Shown: in pieces, positions 11,730 to 20,651 of the stretch | Position numbering within the stretch: position 1 is the first letter of the stretch | Layout: every line of letters starts with the position of its first letter | Assembly: GCA_025667525.1 (NCBI GenBank) | Contig: CM046875.1 | Span: 288,008,140-288,072,139 of the forward strand | Length of the DNA stretch: 64,000 nt | Reading direction: 5' to 3' | Source of the DNA: Glebionis coronaria | Lineage: Eukaryota; Streptophyta; Magnoliopsida; Asterales; Asteraceae | Position numbers and translations under genes: made by a program | The notes under the pieces: generated by a model | Databases searched by the model: none | Told to the model about the DNA's origin: nothing | What the model saw: only the letters and a program-made list of their open reading frames with translations

Positions 11730-11893
11730 ACACCTGCAGAAGAAAAATATACACAAAGAGAATATCTATATAATCTTTTTGGTGCAAACCTTTGGAAAAG
11801 AATTGCTTTTTATGATTTTTCAATGTTTTTGTATTTTTGAAGAATTTTATATTTTTTAGGGTTTTTGAAATTTTTTTAAAGCAAGGATAATAA

Positions 11894-11904
11894 CGTTCAA
11901 AGAA
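11894..11904 (-). promoter_or_regulatory. Element A leader hairpin downstream of PBS
   Basis: GTTC-TTT-GAAC stem, flanked on the element strand by GGGATCC upstream and GTTATT downstream. Elements B and C have a longer version with a different stem at the same place. Candidate dimerisation or packaging element, by position only. Confidence 0.5.
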
Positions 11905-11960
11905 CGGATCCCAAAATTCAATGCGTCTCTCACTAGAAATCGTTAATCTTAACGAAAAGA

Positions 11961-11976
11961 GCCGGCAGCGGCGCCA
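11961..11976 (-). promoter_or_regulatory. Element A primer binding site (tRNA-Asp)
   Basis: Minus strand TGGCGCCGCTGCCGGC, three bases from the 5' LTR end. It matches the complement of the plant tRNA-Asp(GTC) 3' end (TGGCGCCGTTGCCGGGG) with one internal mismatch. Element C shares the same mismatch. Confidence 0.85.
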
Positions 11977-12280
11977 TTTAATGCTCGGCTTTTATACCAC
12001 GTATCAAAATTCGTAGTCCCAAGTCTTTTCGAATTGATTACCGGTCTAAAGTGCGACTCAATTGTCTTTTGGTGAACAAGAGAATGGTTTGGTTGATTAT
12101 CTATTTTAAGCTAATAGCAAATAAGTAAGTGTCGTTGAGTAAAATAGAAGTTTAAAGATTAAACCAAAAATAACGAGTTAAAAATAAATGCTTGAAAACT
12201 TAAAGGCAATATTAGAAAAATACTTGAACACTAAATAAAACTAACACTTAGAAACTTTGTAAAAACAAGAAACCAAAACC

Positions 12281-12679
12281 ATCGGAATATGCAAACTACA
12301 CCCGTCGGAATGTTTGGTCGGAATAAGGCAATCGGAATAACAAAAAATACCCTTGGTCGGAATATGGCCGCAATCGGAATATAAGGGAAAGCACTAATCG
12401 GAATATCCACAAATCAAAACCCAGTCGGAATGTTTAACAAAAACCCCCAATCGGAATATGCAAGAACTCCTTAATCGGAATGTAGTAAAACCGTACCAAT
12501 CGGAATGTCACAAAACATGCCCAATCGGAATAATGTAAACCCTATTCCAATCCAATGTGATCGGAATGCAGAGGTTGCCAAATCGGAATATACTAAATCC
12601 TTTTCCGATTTGGTGATCAGAAAGAGGGTGTTGGTCGGAATGCTGCGATCGGAAAAGGGGTTTAGACCCTTTCTGATTT
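12281..12679 (-). repeat. TCGGAAT motif array in element A 5' LTR
   Basis: Second copy of the array at 2692-3089, with a few point differences, for example one inverted ATTCCGAT unit decayed to ATTCCAAT near 12543. Confidence 0.85.
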
Positions 12680-13212
12680 ATATGGGATTCGATAAAAAGC
12701 TAGTAATAAGCTACTTTGTTAAGCTCACACCAAGACTAGCACGAATCAAAAGTGAAATATACTGAATAAGCACAATCAACAACTTATCCAAACTCAAAAT
12801 AATCAATCTTTTGAATCAAACTATATAAAAAATATGAACTTTTTAAGAAAACTTTTAAAAGTAAATAAGCTAAAAGAAACGAATAAGCCAATAAGCACAA
12901 GGAACTTACAGCTCAATCGAATGAAAGCTTATGTAGGAACAAAAAGATTTACTTTTTAAGCACAAAAACATCAAGATCAACACGGATTTAATGTATTACG
13001 CACCAAATTTAATCTAAAATCAAAGAAAGGTAGAAAGAGATTAAAGATTAAAAGCTTAAACTTAAACTTGATTAATAAAATCAACAATACAAAAGGCTTA
13101 ATCTTGAAAGATTATGAGAAGATGAAAACTTAGTGAGAGAAAGTTGAGAACTTTCTCTCTCTAAAACTAAAAAGAAAAGTGAAAAATGAAAACTAAAACT
13201 AAAAACTAACTC

Positions 13213-13244
13213 CCTTCCTAATGTGTATTAGGAGGGTATTTATA
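13213..13244 (-). promoter_or_regulatory. Element A 5' LTR promoter (TATA plus hairpin)
   Basis: Minus-strand TATAAATA at 13244-13237 followed by an inverted repeat around 'aatgtgtatt'. One arm has TTCC instead of CTCC, so the stem holds a mismatch or G-T pair here. Confidence 0.6.
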
Positions 13245-13684
13245 GGAAAAATGGAAGGAGTGCATGTGTTGCCTCTTCTTTCTTTCTTTCTTCACGTCTT
13301 CTCGACTCGATTTAATTCTTTGTCTTTTCTCGACGTGTCTCGGGATTTGAACTTGTCTTGATAATTTTCTTCTTTAGTTTAGATTTGAGTTCTTCGACTT
13401 CATTAAACTTCCGTCTTTAGACTTTTTCTTCGATAAATCTTCATAATAGGCCTTGGACTTCCGTTCTTTATGCATTCTTGATCTTTTGACTTCGTCTTTT
13501 CCTGTTTTCTTAGATAAAAGCCCGTGAAAGCCCGTGTTTTCTTCCTTTTTAATCTTTTGGTCCTAAAACACAATAAAAACACAAACCACGCATAATTCCG
13601 ACTTTTACGACATAAAATACACGTTTTGGTCTTGTTATTATTGGAAATAAGTGGTAAAAGGATAAGTGTTTTCACACTTATTAA

Positions 13685-13689
13685 GAAGT
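13685..13689 (+). repeat. Right TSD of element A (GAAGT)
   Basis: Identical to 2388-2392. Downstream sequence resumes element G's 3' noncoding region. Confidence 0.85.
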
Positions 13690-14432
13690 CTATCCAAAAA
13701 GGCCCTAACAAGGTCTGAGGATGAATAGATCCAAGTCCTAAAAAGAGGCGGATCGTTGTATATCAAAATCCCAAATAAAGATTGGAGAAAAATGAAGAAG
13801 TCATGGTCCAAGTATGAAGAATCTCTCAAAACTTCAAGTGAAGAAATTCCTATTATGAAGAGAAGACCATTATTTCATGAACATCTTTCAAGATTTGAAG
13901 TATGAAGTCGCTGCCAAATATCGGTCCGAGAAAGGTCTCAAATCGTGAAGCGAATTATGCCAAGATATGAACTTTATGAGGTCCCGAGAAGCAGTTTTAA
14001 AAGATTTTATCCTTTAGCTAACTATTGATTAAATCGTCCTACTTTATTTTCGGCCTAATAAACTATCGAAATAAGTCAACAATGCATCTTCGTGATCATT
14101 CAAGACAATAATAAAATATAAGAGATACACCTAGGAATTAGGGAGTCTAAGTGAATAATTGGGCCACATGAGTTTGTGTTAGTTTGCTAACTTATAATAA
14201 CAATGATCTCGTTTTTAAGCTTGGTATGGGGAACGTGAAACTTGAGGATGATAATCATTCATGACATTCCAAAACCCTAAGGTAAGTTTTTGATATTTTT
14301 ACTTGTTTTCTTCCTTTAAATATTTTGTCTCTTTAATAAAGGCCATTGTGGATTGATTATGATGGAAAATGTAAAACTTGCTCTGTAATTAATGCATTGC
14401 ATAAGGACAGTGCAATGGTCAAGTGTAGGGGT
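13690..14432 (+). other. Element G 3' noncoding region, right part, with PPT
   Basis: Homologous on the plus strand to element A's 3' noncoding region (about 4111-4860 read in reverse). It ends in the PPT AAGTGTAGGGGT at 14421-14432, directly against the LTR. No gene. Confidence 0.75.
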
Positions 14433-14871
14433 TTAATAAGTGTGAAAACACTTATCATTTTACCACTTAATTATAATAATTTCCAAGCCAAAACGTGTAT
14501 TTTATGTCGTAAATTTCGGAATTATGCGTGGTTTGTGTTTTTGTTGTGATTTAGGATCAAAATGTGAAAAGGAAAGAAAACACGGGCTTTCACGGGCTTT
14601 TATCAAAGAAAAAGACAAAAGACGAAGTCAAAAGATCAAGAGTGCAAAAAGAACGGAAGTCCAAGTCCTATTCTGAAGATTTATCGAAGAAAAGTTTAAA
14701 GACGGAAGTTTAATAAAGCCGAAGAACTCAAGTCTAACTAATGAAGAAATTACAAGACGAGTTTAATTAATCTCGAGACAAAGTCAAAAAAGTCGAAGAA
14801 TTTAAAAGACGAAAAGACGAGAAAGAAAGAAAGAAGGAAGCTTCCAACACATGCTTACCTCCTTAATCTCC

Positions 14872-14903
14872 TATAAATACCCTCCTAATGTCACATTAGG
14901 AGG
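14872..14903 (+). promoter_or_regulatory. Element G LTR TATA box followed by hairpin
   Basis: TATAAATA at 14872-14879, then perfect 10-bp arms CCTCCTAATG/CATTAGGAGG around a 3-nt loop (14881-14903). Confidence 0.65.
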
Positions 14904-15027
14904 TGTTAACTATCTTGACAAAATAGCTCTTCCAATTTTAATTACTTGCACTTTTCTTAATGTCATTTACTTAATTGTCATTTAATTACCTTGTCTTGCA
15001 CCTTAAATTTATAAGTTTAATCTTTAC

Positions 15028-15664
15028 CTAGGAAGCACGGAAACTCCGCTGATATGCCGTATGACGTATCGGAAACTCAGGGAAACGGGGAAACGCGGGG
15101 AAACGCCGGGGAAACGTTTCCGGGAGAAGTGGAAACGTTTCTAAAATTGTGGTACTCGTAACACTATATGGGAAACGTTTTGGGAAACGTTTCCGACCCA
15201 AAAAATGGCGTTTCCTTTGGCCACTTAACTTAAAACCCTTTTATTTTTAATTAACCTATATAATTACTGGATAAACCGTTTCATAAATGACGGCTCGCCT
15301 TTCTAAACCCTCGAGAAACTGGTTCTTTATCTTCATTTTTTGGTATCTCAGGTTAGTAAAAATATGTAATTGGTTGATTCTATATCATTATAATACATAA
15401 ACTCGCAATTGTATAATCTGCCATTCTTATTCAGTTACAATTTGATGTTTAAGGCTTTTTATTTATGATTATGAGAAAGATTTGTTGGGTTTTTTTAATG
15501 TTTTGTAATATTTTTTTTATGACAATTTCTCATATACTAAAATATTATAAGACAAATAGACGTTTCCCCGCCGTACCCGTATCTTGAATTTTAGGATGTT
15601 GACGTTTCCCGGTACCCGTATCCGTACCCGTCCCCGTCCCCGTTTCCGTCCCCGTGCAACTTAG
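15028..15664. mobile_element. hAT-like MITE in the LTR of element G
   Basis: 637-bp insertion flanked by the exact 8-bp duplication ATCTTTAC (15020-15027 and 15665-15672). Ends are imperfect inverted repeats (CTAGGAAGCACGG against CTAAGTTGCACGG). Internally it is rich in GGAAACG at the left end and CCGTACCCGT/CCCCGT repeats at the right. There is no ORF, so it is non-autonomous. The 8-bp TSD and short TIRs are typical of the hAT superfamily. Confidence 0.72.
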
Positions 15665-16060
15665 ATCTTTACTTTTAATTGTTGAATCTTATTTTAATCA
15701 AGTTTTAATTAATCTCTCATTCTACCTTTCTTGTTTTGATTTAACCTTTGTGCTTATTATCTTATTGTCATGCTTATTTGATTAATTGTTATTTTTTTAT
15801 GTTTTTGATTTTGTTAGCTTATTGATTTTATAGCTTATTATGTGTTTGATTTAAATTTGATGAAGTGTTAATTAGTTTATTTTTATAAAAAGTTGTTTTT
15901 AAATATTTTTATTATTTAGAGTTTTTAAAAGTTTCTTTAAATTTTGGTTCAATAGCTTTTTCTTAAAATCAATTTGGTTAAGTTTTTAGTTAAATGCTTA
16001 TTTGATTTTGGCTTATTTTCATTTAGCTTATTATAGTTCTAATCCGGGTTAGTAAAACCC

Positions 16061-16619
16061 TATTATCCTGGATATCAAGTGGAGCCTTATTCCGAATAGT
16101 GAACTTACTGTGGATTCCGGATAAGTCAACATCTCAACATTCCAAATACTCTTCCAAACTGTTATTCCGGAGAACCTAAAGATAGGTTATTCCGGATTGG
16201 CCAAGAAACGGGTATTCCGGATATTGTTAAGAAGTAATTATTCCGGATATACCTAAAAACGGTATTCTGGATAAGTAGGCGGATTCCGGATAGTGATCAG
16301 TGGTGAATTCCGGATAAGGGTCCGAGGCAAATTCTGGATAAGCAGAAACTAATATTCCGGATAACTCTCAGATGCTAGATTCCGGATAAAGGGTTGGATT
16401 TAGTTATTCCAGTTAGTAACCAGAATTGGTATTCTGGATAAGCAGACAGAATCCAAATTCCGGATAAGCAGCAAAGGTTATTCCGGATAAGTGTCCGGAA
16501 TTTATATTCCGGATTGTGACAACTTGTGGGATATTCCGGATAAGCTGCTTGTTTGAAGATTCCAGATAAGGGTAAGATTGGATTCCGGATAGTGACAGTA
16601 TTTTGGATTCCGAATCACG
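16061..16619 (+). repeat. ATTCCGGATAAG motif array in element G LTR
   Basis: About 20-24 copies of a 10-12 bp motif, ATTCCGGATAAG with variants, separated by 10-20 bp of unrelated spacer; one copy is inverted near 16492. It occupies the same LTR region as the ATTCCGAT array of element A but with a different, internally uniform motif. Confidence 0.85.
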
Positions 16620-17002
16620 TTTTGTTTACCCTCTATTTTATTTTCAAGCATTTATTTTTCTCGCCATTTTTCTTTAAGTGTTATTTTAATTGTTTATCTT
16701 TATTTTAAATTTCAAATTGTCATTTTTATTAACTTGTAAAATTTAATTTTCATCGAGCTTTAATTTTAAGTCATTTAATTCATTTACTTTTAAAAGTTTT
16801 AATATTGCACAATTTACGTTTTAATTAGTTTTAGTTTTAATTACCGTCATTTATTTAAAGTCTTACAATTTAATTTTACTACAACGACCAATATATTCTT
16901 TTCCACCAAAAGACGACTGAGTCACACTTAAACCCAGTAATCAATTCGAATAGACACACACAACGAACTTAATTTTTATACTTGGCAAAAACCCTGTATT
17001 AA

Positions 17003-17700
17003 CAGACGATGACCCGGACTTTAAATAAAGGGTAGTTTATCTATGCAACGATAACTTACCCTCAAAACAAGAAATTAAATTTTCTCCGACACGAGCTTAC
17101 ATTAAAACTATTCAAAGGCTTTAAGCTCGTGTAAACGGTTTGCAGTCACATGACTGATTGTATCCGCACTTTCAAAGAAAGGAAAGTTTATCGCCGATGA
17201 TAAACTTATCTTCACTAACGAGAAATTAAATTTTCTCGGACACGAGCTTACATTAAAACCATTCAAAGGTTTTAAGCTCGTGGAAATGGCTCGTCGTTAA
17301 ATATCAGACGATGACCAGATCTTCAGTTAAAAGGAAAGTTTATCGCCGATGGTAACTTATCCTTAAGAACGGGAAGTTTACAACTTCTCGGACTTGAGCT
17401 CGTTTCGTAAGATATTTAAAATCTTTAGCTCAAGTAATTGGTTTTCAAAAAGGGCATGTCTTCTGAAATCAATAATATTTACGATCCTAGAAATGTCGTT
17501 CAATAATGATACGGGGTTATAAATAAAGTTCGAGCAGAAGTTTAAAAGATTTAAAACATGTTCACTATGACTTGTAGTTATTTCACACTGCAACCCGCTT
17601 TTCATATTAAAGTCAAGTATTTCTTATGAAAGATTTGCCTCAACAACGGGAATTAACTTTCTCGGGCATGGTTTACTTTATAACCATGTAAGGGATTATG
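17003..17700 (+). repeat. Tandem structured units in the Sirevirus F 3' domain
   Basis: Three diverged units of about 140-150 bp plus a shorter fourth (about 17630-17700), each a series of hairpins. Long stems: CACGAGCTTA/TAAGCTCGTG at 17090-17099/17122-17131 and again at 17241-17250/17273-17282; CTTGAGCT/AGCTCAAG at 17393-17400/17427-17434; CATGGTT/AACCATG at 17667-17673/17682-17688. Unit 2 also has AAGTTTATC/GATAAACTT at 17184-17192/17199-17207. The arms change together, preserving pairing. No coding frame is seen on the plus strand. Element E has a related hairpin at 59372-59379/59404-59411. Confidence 0.7.
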
Positions 17701-19019
17701 TTTGCATTATAACACAGTCTAACACAGATATATGTACGCATCAGTGCATTTATTTGTTAAAACGAGAGAAATCTTGTTTTTATGAAGTTATCATCTCTAC
17801 AACCATAGCTATTTACAATTGGTACCAACATACTCGACGATGCGACTACTCAAATGACGACTACAACTCTTTCAATAGAACACGGGTCAACAATTGAGGG
17901 GGAGAAATTGTCAAGCGTTCAGAATCTTCGATGCCGAATGTGCCAAGTTCACAAATTGGTGTCAAGACAACGATATCAATCGTACATATGGTGTCAAATA
18001 GGAGATAATTTCAGACGTTACGGGGAGACCAACATTCGTCAACAAGAACCACGTGATTTTGTCACATGATGTTCTCATCATTTAGGTCAAACCTCGTACA
18101 TTATCAATCTTGTGAATTCGTTATAATATATTATCTTTGCATCTGATATGTACACCCTCATTAATTTGAGGGGGAGCTTGTGAAAATGATGAAGATATTT
18201 GGTTTTGCATTTTTCTTCCAAAATTTTCTTAAAATTTCATTAAATCAATTGATATTAAAAACATCGATTGGGTTAATATTTTTAATATGGGGGAGAAAAT
18301 GTGATTTAATATTGAGATCTATAATGGGTTACTAAATGTGCTAGCTCATCTCGACATGTGCGAAATGTTTTCGAATATCGTAGCATATGTTTAGGGGGAG
18401 CAAAATGGATTTGTACATCTAAATGGATTTTCATGGTGACAAACACTTACCCAAAACATCTCTATTCACGACAGTGATGATTGTGGTGACATAAGGATGG
18501 TAGGATAGGTAAAGTCCAATGATTCTCCTAGAACCGGAGGAATCTTCCCAAGGACATTCCATAGCTAGAAATAGTAGTCCTTAAGAAAGACGGAGAAAGA
18601 TTGTGAACGTAGCTGAATGCCGACCAAGTAATTATGTTAGCACTGGAACAATCACAACAAGGTGCTAGTTATGACGTATTTATAAGCATTGAAAGGGTTG
18701 AAGAATGAAAAAGAATTGTAAAGATAAAGGGTCTAAAGAAAGAACCCTCCTTACAACTTAGGCAGAAACCGGGTCAACATATATGCTATTGAGATCATTT
18801 TAATGATGCTCAATATTGAAGATAGACATGATGGATCCAGTGATGCAATGCACAACCCATCCCAGCTAACTCAGATATCTCTCAAAAGATATTTGTTTTA
18901 ATCACACGGAGATCAGCACATTATCTATCGATTTATTCATTCCGAATAATTTGGTATTGAAATGGTGGCACTCCTCTCCAGCCTCCGATCACTAAAAAAT
19001 CCAAAATGCACGATCGAGT
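17701..19019 (+). other. Sirevirus F 3' noncoding region with multiple PPT-like tracts
   Basis: No convincing gene. GGGGGAG tracts lie at 17896-17907, 18168-18176, 18289-18297 and 18391-18400. Multiple PPT-like tracts downstream of pol are a known feature of Sireviruses. The 71-codon frame at 17854-18069 has no recognisable similarity. Confidence 0.6.
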
Positions 19020-19720
19020 CTAGAGCCATTTGAGATCATCTATAATCTCATTAGGACACATTTCCATATTTACTTGCTTCTTCAAACACAGTGAAATGTA
19101 AGATATATTAAGAGTCCTACGCAAAATCTTCATGATCTTGCCTAAACATCCGAGTAATACGAAAGTATTTACAATGAAGACGGAAATCCTTTTTGAGAAA
19201 ACATTAAAAAGCTCATGGTAGGTGACTTGTGAGATTCTTTTATGAATCAAACTTGTGATAACTGGAAAGCAACAGTGGTTTAATTCTTAACTGAATCTAA
19301 GCACGTTCCAGGCCTCTACGCAATATCTTAGTGATCTTGTGAGAACACTCAGAGTAACACTTTTAAGTGTTTATAGTGATGAATGGAAATCCTTCTAGTG
19401 TTAACATCAAACAGCACTTGGTAGGTAACTTGCAAGATTCTATAAGAATCAAGCTCGTGACAGATGGAAAGCAACAATGGTGCGGTTCTTAATTGAATTT
19501 TACTTGTTCCAGGAATATGAATTGACAACTTCAATCATGCGGATAATATTATCCAAATGATTCACTCTTTATGTTCGCAATCAGCTTTGGACGGTCGAAT
19601 AAAGATAACGGGTTTACCCGTGAAATCTTGTAAAGGAGGTTCTTAACTGAAACTAGATGCCTCAAGTACGATATTTAATATCGTCCAACGGTCTTCACCG
19701 GAGGTAAAATGATACCTAAT
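19020..19720 (+). repeat. Sirevirus F distal tandem units with hairpins
   Basis: Two diverged units of about 230-240 bp (about 19056-19300 and 19300-19520), sharing phrases such as 'ggaaatcctt', 'aaagcaacA(g/a)tgg' and 'gattct..a..gaatca'. Hairpins include 19154-19172, AACACTT/AAGTGTT at 19356-19371, ACGGG/CCCGT near 19609-19620 and ACGATAT/ATATCGT at 19668-19684. Homologous to 57540-58200 of element E in reverse. Confidence 0.65.
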
Positions 19721-20158
19721 TAGGTTGAAATGTTCAAGGCCATTTCATCTGTGTCTATGTTTTGTTGCTAACTGTTTTATGCAGCGTAACAAGAAGGTGG
19801 CGTCGCGGTGTACCAGAAGAAGTCACCCTCACATGCTTATACTTTCTGTACTTAAGAATTCAACAAATTCAAGAAAGCCTAAAAGACAAGTCTTCCGCTG
19901 TATCAAACTCTGAAGCTTTCAAGAATTTATAAAGGTGTAAGTATGTGGAACATGAAGTCAAGAGGAGGCGAATATCACAAGTGATGAATGCACAAGGTCA
20001 AGGCAAGGAAACATGTTTAAGACTAACGTCAAAGATTACATCGGTATATTAACAAGATAAAGAAAATACGACTACGAGTTCAAGACAAATCATAGTATGC
20101 TAGGTTTATTTTATTATTGTAACTCGGGTAACGTCCTTGTTTGGAGTGACCTCCCTTA

Positions 20159-20167
20159 GAGGGAGAT
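20159..20167 (+). promoter_or_regulatory. Element F polypurine tract
   Basis: Purine tract GAGGGAGAT directly before the LTR start TGTTGG. Confidence 0.7.
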
Positions 20168-20651
20168 TGTTGGAAATACGTTTTTACGTATTTAGGAAGG
20201 TTCTGTCACTCCAACAATATATACATAGTATGGGCACGTAGTCATAGTCTAAGTATATAACCCACAAAGCCCACATGTAGGGTGGACTATATAAACCCCC
20301 TCCTAGCATGTTAGAAGGGGTGGTTGGTGGTTGGTCATAATTCACATAATCTAATATTACATCTTTTCTCCAACCTCTCTCTTCTTTCGCTCTCTAAGAT
20401 CTTCATCTATCTCTCTATCTAGTAATCATATCTATAGTTAGATAATCCAAGGATTACGATAAACTAACATGCTAACAATTTTTCTTGAAGAAACCCTGTT
20501 AATGAAACCGATGCCTAAAAACATTATTTTTAATAACTAATCTTTCTTAGTTTTGATCACGACAAAGTGTAAAAAAATTTATCGTCAAAGATAATCGTTA
20601 GACGAATTATTCAACAAACACTATCATCAAGGTAATAATCATTTAAGTCTT
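20168..20651 (+). repeat. Element F 3' LTR (interrupted by element C)
   Basis: Starts TGTTGGAAATACG after a PPT. TATA-like TATATAAA lies at 20288-20295, followed by an imperfect inverted repeat (20297-20320, CCCCTCCTAG.../...TTAGAAGGGG). The sequence is continuous to the GTCTT TSD of element C; whether the LTR resumes after 56214 could not be settled. Confidence 0.6.
20647..20651 (+). repeat. Left TSD of element C (GTCTT)
   Basis: GTCTT outside the LTR start TGATATGAG; repeated at 56210-56214. Confidence 0.85.

Larger units (their letters stand above)
2393..13684 (-). mobile_element. Element A: near-complete autonomous Athila-like Ty3/gypsy retrotransposon
   Basis: 11.3-kb element on the minus strand, bounded by LTRs of about 1.7 kb and the TSD GAAGT. 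Order along its coding strand: 5' LTR (13684-11980), PBS complementary to tRNA-Asp (11976-11961), gag, protease, RT, RNaseH, integrase, long 3' noncoding region, PPT (4110-4099), 3' LTR (4098-2393). No envelope-like ORF is visible between integrase and PPT. The coding region has one frameshift between gag and protease and one in-frame stop in integrase. It is inserted in the related element G in the opposite orientation, so A and G 3' regions form a large inverted repeat. Confidence 0.92.
11980..13684 (-). repeat. Element A 5' LTR
   Basis: Pair of 2393-4098. Contains the motif array at 12281-12679 and the TATA/hairpin at 13213-13244. Its PBS-proximal ~82 bp differ strongly from the other LTR. 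Confidence 0.9.
1196..17000 (+). mobile_element. Element G: 3' end of an Athila-like Ty3/gypsy retrotransposon (interrupted)
   Basis: From about 1196 the plus strand matches the 3' noncoding region of element A read on its own coding strand. Shared landmarks include the hairpin module at 1461-1480 and the 'ctagctagtatccttaa' block near 1730. The match stops at 2392, where element A is inserted, and resumes at 13690. A PPT (14421-14432) then leads into the 3' LTR at 14433, which starts TTAATAAGTGTG exactly like element A's LTR. The LTR ends at about 17000 in a terminus like A's. Gag and pol are absent: at about 1196 the sequence changes to an unrelated minus-strand fragment, so G is truncated or rearranged there. 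Its 5' LTR is not in the window. Confidence 0.75.
14433..17000 (+). repeat. Element G 3' LTR
   Basis: Starts TTAATAAGTGTG next to a PPT and folds back into an 8-bp stem with a GAAA loop, as in element A. It contains TATAAATA (14872-14879) with a downstream hairpin, a hAT-like MITE (15028-15664) and a motif array (16061-16619). It ends '...accctgtatt', aligned to A's terminus. Its length without the MITE and one TSD copy is about 1.92 kb. The partner LTR is outside the window, so the right end is set by homology only. Confidence 0.7.
17001..20651 (+). mobile_element. Element F: 3' end of a Sirevirus-like Ty1/copia retrotransposon
   Basis: From about 17450 the plus strand is homologous to the post-pol region of element E read on its coding strand, for example around 'cctagaaatgtc' (17487) and the 'acgatatttaatatcgt' hairpin (19668-19684). 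It has several GGGGGAG tracts, then a final PPT and a copia-type LTR starting TGTTGGAAATACG at 20168. Pol is not present; it should lie left of element G, which cut F at about 17000. Element C was inserted into, or next to, F's LTR at 20651. Confidence 0.72.

Noticed and set aside
17003..17700. CRISPR-like array
   Set aside because: Units are diverged, about 145 bp long and plant retroelement-borne, with no short identical repeats separated by unique spacers.
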